7,495 nt of DNA from VGSZ01 sp044349155 (GTDB taxonomy: Bacteria > Myxococcota > UBA727 > VGSZ01). The stretch is from the NCBI GenBank assembly GCA_044349155.1, contig JBIKRQ010000316.1, forward strand, positions 1 through 7,495. The letters run 5' to 3'. The notes beneath the pieces were generated by a model, which did no database searches, was not told the DNA's origin, and was given only the letters and a program-made list of their open reading frames with translations. The first letter of the stretch is position 1, and each line of letters opens with the position of its first letter. Positions 1 through 5,083 of the stretch are shown one piece after another. The position numbers and the translations under genes are program-made.

Positions 1-1822
1 GCGAACGAGCCGAGAGGCACGAAATCGAGCGCCGAAACGGCAATGACGTCGTCGAACACAAGTTTGACGACGTCATCGTCGCGCCCAAAGCGCCATTTTT
101 CAGCAACCTGCTAGCGTCGACAAGCTGGCCGCCCACTTCAAAACGCAAGCGCTGCAGGGTGTTGCAGCCGGGGTGGCTGCGCAGGTCGAGCACCAGGCCG
201 TTGCCAAAGGGCGTTTCATCGAACTGCGGGTCAGACTCGGTCGTCTCGTCGACGAACATGCGACAGCCTTCGTACACCGAGGTCGTCAGCGTGAGCCGCT
301 GCTCGTGCTGCAACTCAGGCATCGCCACCTGGCGCTGCATCCACGAACGGCCGGGCACGTTCGCGTCAGCACCGCCGACGAGGATCGGCTCGTCGGTCAC
401 GGGCAGGTCCAGCACAAACGTGGCCGTGCCGTCGTCGGTGGTCGTGCGCTCAACGCCCTGCACAACAACCGCAACACCAGAAACAGGCAACAGGCCCCAT
501 CCCTGCACGCTGCGGACGTCGACGGTGAGCTGGGCCCGCGCCTCGACGGTGCCAACAGCACAGGTCACCGCATCGCACCACGTGCAGTCGGCCTGGTCAG
601 GCGTGCACGTGAGCGCGTTGGCAGCCCCGTCGTCGCAGACTTCACCGGTGTCGACGACGTCATCGCCGCAAGAAGCCACACGGCAGGAGGTGCGGCACGC
701 ATCGACTTCCGTATCGCTGTTGGCCTCGGCGTCGTCGCAGTCTTCGTCGCCGTCGACGATGCCGTCGCCACACACGGGCAGCGTGCAGTCAGCACGGCAC
801 GCATCGGCGAGAGCGCCGTTGGCGTTGCCGTCGTCGCAGAGCTCGCCCGCATCGATCACGCCGTCGCCGCAGACACCTTCGGGGTCCGGTGCGCCGCCGA
901 GCAAGGCGACCACGCCCCACGACACTTCGTCCTCGGCCGCAAACGCGGGTGCGACCTGCGAACGCAACTGCGCCGCTGCGTCGCCGACGTTGACGTAGAC
1001 GTCCCACACGCCGAAGGGCACGAGGAACCCGACCGAGTCGGCATCGACGACGTCGGGCTGTGTGACCGTCGGCTCGGCGGGGCGCACACCACCAGCACGC
1101 GCCAAGCGCAGCTCGACGGTGCCCGTGACGGGCGACGTAAAGCGCAGGCGCGCGCGACGGGTGCCGGCAACAGCGTTCAACACCAAATCGGCTGGAGTCG
1201 TGGTGCCCGTGTCCACGACCGCAAACTCGAGGGGTGTCGATGCGCGCGTGGTCTCGCCGGCCACAGCCTCAAAGGCAGCAACGCGCGCGGCTCCAACGAC
1301 AACACCTCTGACCGTATACGCCCCGTCGGGCCCGCTGGTGACGAGCAGGTCGGCCGCGAGGTCGAGCGGGTCGCCGTCGAGGTCCACGTTGCGCCACAGG
1401 GCCACAGAGGCGCCAGCCACGCCAACGCCATCGACGTCGACGACGCGGCCATTCACTTCGCCCGTTGGCGTCAGGCGCACCGTACCGAGGTCGATGCCGC
1501 CAGCACCGTCGCCGAGCGCGCCGATCGCCGCGGCGATCTGGCTGCCGAGCTCAGCCGCACCGTTGCTGTCAGCATCGACGAGCAACCGCACCACATGCGG
1601 CCCGACTGGCAATCCCGAGAAGCGAAACCGGCCGGCGTTGTCGGCAGTGACGGTGACTCCCGCGTCAACCACGGTGGCAATCGCGTTTGGCGCCACCTCG
1701 CCGTCGTTGTCGAGGACAACGCCCGTGATCACGCCACCGGCGAGGTCGCTGCCGCGACCGAGGTCGAAGCAACCAGCCACAGCCAGCACAGCCGCGAGAA
1801 CACACAACGATGAAGCGCGCAT
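1..1822 (-). CDS. Large Cys-rich lipoprotein with two carboxypeptidase-regulatory-like domains and Myxococcus-type CGDG/CDDG repeats; partial, apparent frameshift
   Basis: The reading frame starts with ATG at 1822-1820 and stays open to the left edge (607 codons), so the C-terminus is missing. Residues 1-18 form a lipoprotein signal peptide ending in lipobox VAGC, with Cys18 as the predicted lipidated residue. Residues about 29-83 and 120-185 each have the form 'GxVxGxVxDxDG...G.xDGxYxVxGxxxG', typical of carboxypeptidase regulatory-like (CNA-B/transthyretin-like) beta domains. Residues 318-416 hold three Cys-rich repeats beginning CGDGVIDAGELCDDGN, CGDGIVDGDEDCDD and CGDDVVDTGEVCDDG. These match the Myxococcus cysteine-rich/DUF4215 repeat, probably disulfide-bonded and outside the cytoplasm. 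From about residue 575 the native-looking frame moves by one base at an A5 run (T5 on plus, 96-100); the shifted frame reads WRFGRDDDVVKLVFDDVIAV. Role is unknown; a surface or structural lipoprotein is inferred. No Shine-Dalgarno is seen. The gene is divergent from the LEA lipoprotein. Confidence 0.82.
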   Translation of the reverse strand, partial: MRASSLCVLAAVLAVAGCFDLGRGSDLAGGVITGVVLDNDGEVAPNAIATVVDAGVTVTADNAGRFRFSGLPVGPHVVRLLVDADSNGAAELGSQIAAAIGALGDGAGGIDLGTVRLTPTGEVNGRVVDVDGVGVAGASVALWRNVDLDGDPLDLAADLLVTSGPDGAYTVRGVVVGAARVAAFEAVAGETTRASTPLEFAVVDTGTTTPADLVLNAVAGTRRARLRFTSPVTGTVELRLARAGGVRPAEPTVTQPDVVDADSVGFLVPFGVWDVYVNVGDAAAQLRSQVAPAFAAEDEVSWGVVALLGGAPDPEGVCGDGVIDAGELCDDGNANGALADACRADCTLPVCGDGIVDGDEDCDDAEANSDTEVDACRTSCRVASCGDDVVDTGEVCDDGAANALTCTPDQADCTWCDAVTCAVGTVEARAQLTVDVRSVQGWGLLPVSGVAVVVQGVERTTTDDGTATFVLDLPVTDEPILVGGADANVPGRSWMQRQVAMPELQHEQRLTLTTSVYEGCRMFVDETTESDPQFDETPFGNGLVLDLRSHPGCNTLQRLRFEVGGQLVDASRLLKNGALGATMTSSNLCSTTSLPFRRSISCLSARS

Positions 1823-1885
1823 GGGATCGACGCTTGAGCAGCACGCGGCAGTTGTCGAGGCCTCCGTCGACGGATGGCTGCCCGC

Positions 1886-1914
1886 TTGAACGCGCGCCCA
1901 GCCGGGCCTATGCA
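1886..1914 (+). promoter_or_regulatory. Possible sigma70-like promoter for the LEA lipoprotein, nearly leaderless
   Basis: TTGAAC (1886-1891) and TATGCA (1909-1914) are separated by 17 bp. The match to TTGACA/TATAAT is partial (4/6 and 3/6). The -10 ends only 6 nt before the ATG at 1921, which would place the transcript start at or next to the start codon. This fits the absence of a Shine-Dalgarno, but the site could be chance in a 98-bp gap. Confidence 0.3.
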
Positions 1915-1920
1915 CGTCGC

Positions 1921-2814
1921 ATGCGTATCACTGCTGTGCTCGTCGCTCTCGTTGCCTTCGTGGCTGGCTGCCCGGCCGCTCAGGTGAAGTCTGACGCTCC
2001 TTCGGCCAACGGTGTCGAGGTCGTTTTGCGACGCATCGACGTCGTCAAGGCTGGCTTCGACAAGATGGACTTGAAGATCATCGTCGCGGTCGAGAACAAC
2101 ACCAACTCCGATGTCGACGTCACCGCCGACGCCAACATCGCGCTCGTCGGCCCCGCTGCAGCAAACAGCGACGACGCCCCGGCCGAAGGTGAAGGCGAGG
2201 GCGAAGCCACCAACGACGACGTCGCGGGCCTCGACGGTAAACGCCACAACGGCTCTGGCAACGGCAAGGCGTTGGCCAACACCACCAGCGAGTTGCCGAT
2301 TTTTGTGACGCTGCCGCTGCCCGAAGACCTCACCGTCCTCGAGCAGGTGCTCTCGTGGCCCAAGGCCCGCGTGCACGTCGCTGGCAAGGTCCGCGCGGGT
2401 TTCACCGAACGCGCCATCGGTGGCGAGCGCGAAATCACCACGCCGAAGCTGCCGAAGTTCAAGGTCAAGAGCGCACAGGTCGCCAAGGTCGACGGCGGTG
2501 AAGCCGGCGAAGCCTTCATCACGCTGCTGCTCGAAAACACCAACACGTTCGAGATCGTCGTCGACAGCGTCACCTGGCGCATCTTGATCGCCGACAAGGA
2601 GCTGCGCACGAAGGAAGACGGCGGCACCAGCATCCCGCCGTCGTCGGTCGAGGAGTACAACATCAGCGTTCCTCTCGACGAGAGCGCTTTCCCCATCAAG
2701 GAACTGCGCGTGCTGCTCAAGAAGCCCAGCATTCCGTATCGCGTCGACGCGGCGTTCGAAGCGCGCGGCATCAAGGGCAGCGAAGTCTTCTCGGGCGACG
2801 CCCAGTTCCCCTGA
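1921..2814 (+). CDS. LEA14/WHy-type (LEA type 2 family) lipoprotein with two tandem domains
   Basis: The gene encodes 297 aa. The ATG at 1921 is chosen because it gives a compact lipoprotein signal, MRITAVLVALVAFVAGC, with lipobox VAGC and Cys17. An upstream in-frame ATG at 1810 would add an Arg-rich stretch and overlap the start of the divergent gene. Residues about 30-165 and 180-283 each follow the LEA_2/WHy pattern: an amphipathic first strand, then 'V.VxNxNxxxxxV' (VAVENNTNSDVDV; LLLENTNTFEIVV), ending in a further beta strand before the next domain. The first domain carries a hydrophilic insert at about 79-121, rich in Ala, Glu, Gly and Asn, including EGEGEGE. WHy/LEA14 domains are beta-sandwiches linked in other organisms to stress tolerance. 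In bacteria they are often lipoproteins of unknown role, so envelope stress protection here is inference. There is no Shine-Dalgarno; a possible promoter lies so close that the mRNA may be nearly leaderless. A hairpin follows the stop. Confidence 0.88.
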   Translation: MRITAVLVALVAFVAGCPAAQVKSDAPSANGVEVVLRRIDVVKAGFDKMDLKIIVAVENNTNSDVDVTADANIALVGPAAANSDDAPAEGEGEGEATNDDVAGLDGKRHNGSGNGKALANTTSELPIFVTLPLPEDLTVLEQVLSWPKARVHVAGKVRAGFTERAIGGEREITTPKLPKFKVKSAQVAKVDGGEAGEAFITLLLENTNTFEIVVDSVTWRILIADKELRTKEDGGTSIPPSSVEEYNISVPLDESAFPIKELRVLLKKPSIPYRVDAAFEARGIKGSEVFSGDAQFP

Positions 2815-2842
2815 GCGCACGTCGACAACCGCTGCTCATGCA

Positions 2843-2865
2843 AACGGCCACCGAAGGTGGCCGTT
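2843..2865. terminator. Hairpin terminator candidate between convergent genes
   Basis: A perfect 10-bp inverted repeat, AACGGCCACC / GGTGGCCGTT, encloses a 3-nt GAA loop. It lies 28 bp after the LEA lipoprotein stop and about 70 bp beyond the stop of the minus-strand RHH gene. It is symmetric and sits in a convergent gap, so it could end both transcripts. The T tract is weak (GTTGTT on plus, TTTG on minus), so it is a poorer intrinsic terminator than the one at 6633-6662. Confidence 0.65.
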
Positions 2866-2937
2866 GTTGCGTCGGGAGTTCGAGTTCCCGTCGTGGACAG
2901 GCGCCGCTGCGCGTGTCGATGTCGATGCGCCCGCAGT

Positions 2938-3150
2938 TCAGTCGTCGCGACCACGGATGTCGTCGCGCTCGCCGCTGTCGATCACGTCGTTGACCGACGG
3001 GAACTTCTTGATCTCGCCACGCGAGATGCGCCACGCCTGCTGGACGATCCAGGACAAGCTGCGGTCCTGACGATTGGCCTCGTCCTGGATTTCCTTGAGC
3101 ATTTCTTCGGGGAAGTAGAGCGATTGCTTGCGCTTGTCTGCCGACGCCAT
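2938..3150 (-). CDS. Small ribbon-helix-helix (CopG/Arc-like fold) protein, probable DNA-binding regulator
   Basis: The product is 70 aa. The start at 3150 is set by a Shine-Dalgarno GGAGA five bases upstream; a longer open frame reaching 3222 lacks such a site and has an atypical N-terminus. Residues 8-14 (KQSLYFP) form a short beta strand. Residues 15-28 (EEMLKEIQDEANRQ) and about 32-45 (LSWIVQQAWRISRG) form two helices joined by DRS, which is the RHH pattern. The tail (51-70) is charged and probably disordered. Sequences with 'KRKQSLYFPEEML', 'DRSLSW' and 'FPSVND' recur in Myxococcota as a small conserved family; I recall this as TIGR04563, from memory and unchecked. RHH proteins bind DNA as dimers via the strand and are often antitoxins or autoregulators. 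No toxin-like partner is adjacent, so a stand-alone regulator is more likely. It is divergent from the large lipoprotein. Confidence 0.9.
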   Translation of the reverse strand: MASADKRKQSLYFPEEMLKEIQDEANRQDRSLSWIVQQAWRISRGEIKKFPSVNDVIDSGERDDIRGRDD

Positions 3151-3177
3151 GTTGTTCTCCAAACTCGTTTCGAGCGG

Positions 3178-3196
3178 CTGTGTGGGTAGTTCACAG
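3178..3196. promoter_or_regulatory. Inverted repeat CTGTG-N9-CACAG, candidate operator
   Basis: CTGTG (3178-3182) and CACAG (3192-3196) form a 5-bp inverted repeat in the gap between the divergent RHH and lipoprotein genes. The right arm overlaps the predicted -10 of the RHH promoter. A second short inverted repeat, CTCG-TTT-CGAG, lies at 3164-3174. RHH dimers bind short inverted or direct repeats and often repress their own promoter, so this is a reasonable but unproven operator. Arms this short can arise by chance. Confidence 0.25.
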
Positions 3197-3222
3197 TAGG
3201 ACAGGTGCCGACATTGCCTCAA
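3193..3222 (-). promoter_or_regulatory. Possible sigma70-like promoter of the RHH gene
   Basis: Read on the minus strand, TTGAGG (3222-3217) and TACTGT (3198-3193) are separated by 18 bp. They lie about 43 bp upstream of the ATG at 3150, leaving room for the ribosome binding site. The consensus match is partial (4/6 and 3/6, of the TAnnnT type). Confidence 0.35.
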
Positions 3223-3234
3223 GCGCGTGTCGAC

Positions 3235-4854
3235 ATGCTCCGACGTGGCACACTCACCCCTGTGACCGTCAAACCACTGACACGCACCTTCACCGCCTTA
3301 CTTCTGGCTGCTGTCGTCGTCAGCAGTTGCCAGTGCGATGAACCCCTCGCAGACCTCGTTCCCGAGATCGCCGTCGCCCCGTTGACGCTCGATCTTGGCC
3401 TCGTGCGCGTGGGTGCTGTCACCGAACACACGATCCAGATCGGCAACCGCGGCACTGGCGTGTTGAACCTGAGCAGCGTCGTCGTCGACCCCATCGATCA
3501 CGGCTTCTCTCTCGTGACGGCACCCGCGTTTGTTGATCCCGGTGCCGCCGTCGACGTCGTCATTCGCCTCGATCCACTGATCGTCGACAGCTTCGATGCC
3601 GCCCTCGTCATCGACTCCAACGATCCCGTAACCCCGCGCGTCGAGGTGCCACTGCACGCCGAGGGAGGCCCTGCCCACCTCGTCATCACGCCTGACCCTG
3701 TCGATTTCGGCCGCGTCAACGAAGGCCTCGGGGCGGTGATCGCCGTGCAGGTCGAAAACGACGGTTTCAGCGCCGCCACGATCACCGCCGCGTCGTTTGC
3801 AGCACACGCCGACGTCGAAGGCGCCTTCGTCGTCGACACCTCGACGTTGCCCGTCGTGCTTGGGCCCGGTGATGCCACCACGTTGCCGGTGGCGCTGTTG
3901 CCCTCGGCGAGCACCACTGCCTTGCTCGATCCCGATGGCGTGTTGCGCGATCGACTCAGGGTGGACGCCAACGCCGGCGAGGTCGATCACAGCGTCGACG
4001 TCGCTGTGCGCGCCGAGATCAACCTCGCGCCCCTTGCAGTCGCTGTTGAGCTGCGCTCGCGACGCACCAGCGTGCACATCAACCAAAACACGCCCATCAC
4101 CGTCGACGGCAGCGACACCACCGAGCCCGATGGCGACCCCTTCACGTTCGCGTGGTCTCTCGTTGAGCGCCCCGCCGACTCGGTCGCCGTCCCCGTCTCC
4201 ACAACGTCGCCGCAGGTGCGCGTGATCGCCGACGCCCTTGGCCGCTACGTGGTTCGCCTGCGCGCCACCGACGTCTACGGTGCCTTCGACGAAGCCGACG
4301 TCGAACTGCTGCCGCGCGACCTCGCGGTGGTGCTCACGTGGCAGGCCACCGACGACGCCGACAACGTCGACTACGACCTGCACCTGGTCGCCCCCGGCGG
4401 CACCCTCGGCGACTACGGCACGTGCCCGGTCGACTGTGCCGACGTCGACTTCTGCGCCGAATTCAGCGACGAGCACGTCGACAGCTGCCGGTCCGCCGGC
4501 CTCGACTGCGCCTTCGCCAACCGCAGCCCGGAGTGGGGCAGCAGCGGCCGCGCCGACGACCCGCGCCTCGATGTCGACGACGTGGGCGGCAGCGGGCCCG
4601 AGGTGATCACGCTCGATGCGCCAGCCGATGGCAGCTACCGGGTTTCCGTGCACGCCTGCCGCGTGGGTGCTGCGGGCGACGCCACCATCACCGTCTTCGA
4701 TCAAGGCACCATCATCGGCACGGTGGGGCCCCAGCGCCTCACCGCCGACCAGGTCTGGTTGGCCAGCGTGCTCGTGCGTGGCGACGGCACCTGGAACGTG
4801 GTCAGCGCCCCTGGAATTGTCGACGCCGCCCCGGTCGGCCTCTGCAACCAATAG
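3235..4854 (+). CDS. Large lipoprotein with tandem Ig-like (ASH/HYDIN-type), PKD-like and C-terminal YfaP/DUF2135-like domains
   Basis: The gene encodes 539 aa from ATG 3235. Other in-frame starts are GTG 3205, TTG 3214 and GTG 3262; the last gives a compact signal with Cys at position 23. None has a clear Shine-Dalgarno. The signal ends LLLAAVVVSSC (lipobox VSSC, Cys32 here). Residues about 43-142 and 149-262 are two beta-sandwich repeats with 'LxLDLGxVxVG...xIxNxGxGxLxL' and '..VDFGRVNEG..', as in choice-of-anchor D/ASH domains. Residues 267-358 are PKD-like ('DGSDTTEPDGDPFTFAW'). Residues 361-525 contain DYDLHLVAPGG, a Cys-rich loop (five Cys, 397-425), PEWG, DPRLDVDDVGGSGPE and a 'GSYRVSVHAC' strand, a domain seen often in Myxococcota secreted proteins and related to YfaP/DUF2135. 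Excluding the lipid-linked Cys there are eight Cys, which may form disulfides. Role is unknown; surface adhesion or sugar/ligand binding is inference. Confidence 0.85.
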   Translation: MLRRGTLTPVTVKPLTRTFTALLLAAVVVSSCQCDEPLADLVPEIAVAPLTLDLGLVRVGAVTEHTIQIGNRGTGVLNLSSVVVDPIDHGFSLVTAPAFVDPGAAVDVVIRLDPLIVDSFDAALVIDSNDPVTPRVEVPLHAEGGPAHLVITPDPVDFGRVNEGLGAVIAVQVENDGFSAATITAASFAAHADVEGAFVVDTSTLPVVLGPGDATTLPVALLPSASTTALLDPDGVLRDRLRVDANAGEVDHSVDVAVRAEINLAPLAVAVELRSRRTSVHINQNTPITVDGSDTTEPDGDPFTFAWSLVERPADSVAVPVSTTSPQVRVIADALGRYVVRLRATDVYGAFDEADVELLPRDLAVVLTWQATDDADNVDYDLHLVAPGGTLGDYGTCPVDCADVDFCAEFSDEHVDSCRSAGLDCAFANRSPEWGSSGRADDPRLDVDDVGGSGPEVITLDAPADGSYRVSVHACRVGAAGDATITVFDQGTIIGTVGPQRLTADQVWLASVLVRGDGTWNVVSAPGIVDAAPVGLCNQ

Positions 4855-4977
4855 GGCGTTTGCACCGCAGTACGATCAGGGCCTACATGTCGGCAGCGAC
4901 GTCGACACCGCTGCGGAAAAAAGCGCGGTCAAAAGTTTGTGACGCGATCTCTGCGGGTGGTACCCATGGTCACCACT

Positions 4978-5015
4978 TGGAACCGGTTGTCGCCTTTCGG
5001 CGCCCGCAGGTTCCA
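4978..5015 (+). other. Nested inverted repeat in the gap before the kinase gene
   Basis: TGGAACC (4978-4984) pairs with GGTTCCA (5009-5015). Inside the loop, CGCC (4991-4994) pairs with GGCG (4999-5002) around TTTC. The left arm also starts the palindrome AACCGGTT (4981-4988), giving a competing fold or a protein site. It lies 68 bp before the kinase ATG, so it could be an mRNA leader structure or an operator. It lacks a T tract and is not a good terminator for the preceding lipoprotein. The rest of the 229-bp gap (4855-5083) shows no convincing small ORF or terminator. Confidence 0.3.
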
Positions 5016-5073
5016 GCCCGCCGCGACGAGAAGCCACCCGGTTTGTCGTCGAGGCGACCGCCCGAGTTCCACC

Positions 5074-5078
5074 GGAGG
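5074..5078 (+). promoter_or_regulatory. Strong Shine-Dalgarno GGAGG of the kinase gene
   Basis: GGAGG sits five bases before the ATG at 5084. It fixes the start so that the protein begins with the zinc-ribbon cysteines rather than at one of the later in-frame codons. Confidence 0.85.
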
Positions 5079-5083
5079 CCGCG

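Noticed and set aside
96..103. Programmed -1 ribosomal frameshifting at CTG AAA AAT
   Set aside because: It is not a classical X XXY YYZ site and no stimulatory structure was evident. A homopolymer indel is simpler, so I kept recoding only as a remote alternative.
173..1813. Long plus-strand open frame (about 546 codons) opposite the Cys-rich lipoprotein
   Set aside because: It is a shadow: His/Arg/Ala-rich with no domain or signal. The opposite strand encodes recognisable domains, a lipobox and Cys repeats.
1729..2820. Long minus-strand open frame opposite the LEA lipoprotein
   Set aside because: Its sequence is the antisense of the well-supported LEA gene, and its end overlaps the true lipoprotein start in another frame.
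2938..3150. Antitoxin of a toxin-antitoxin pair
   Set aside because: No small toxin-like gene is next to it: the downstream gap holds only the hairpin, and the upstream gene is a divergent large lipoprotein.
3151..3222. N-terminal extension of the RHH protein to position 3222
   Set aside because: A Shine-Dalgarno lies directly before the ATG at 3150, and the extension covers the predicted promoter.
3298..4851. Long minus-strand open frame (about 517 codons) opposite the large lipoprotein
   Set aside because: GTC/GAC codons read on the reverse strand also give Val/Asp, which keeps the frame open. No signal or domain was seen, while the plus strand has clear ones.
4936..4942. TTTGTGA as a CRP/FNR-type half site upstream of the kinase
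   Set aside because: No matching TCACA half lies at the required spacing.
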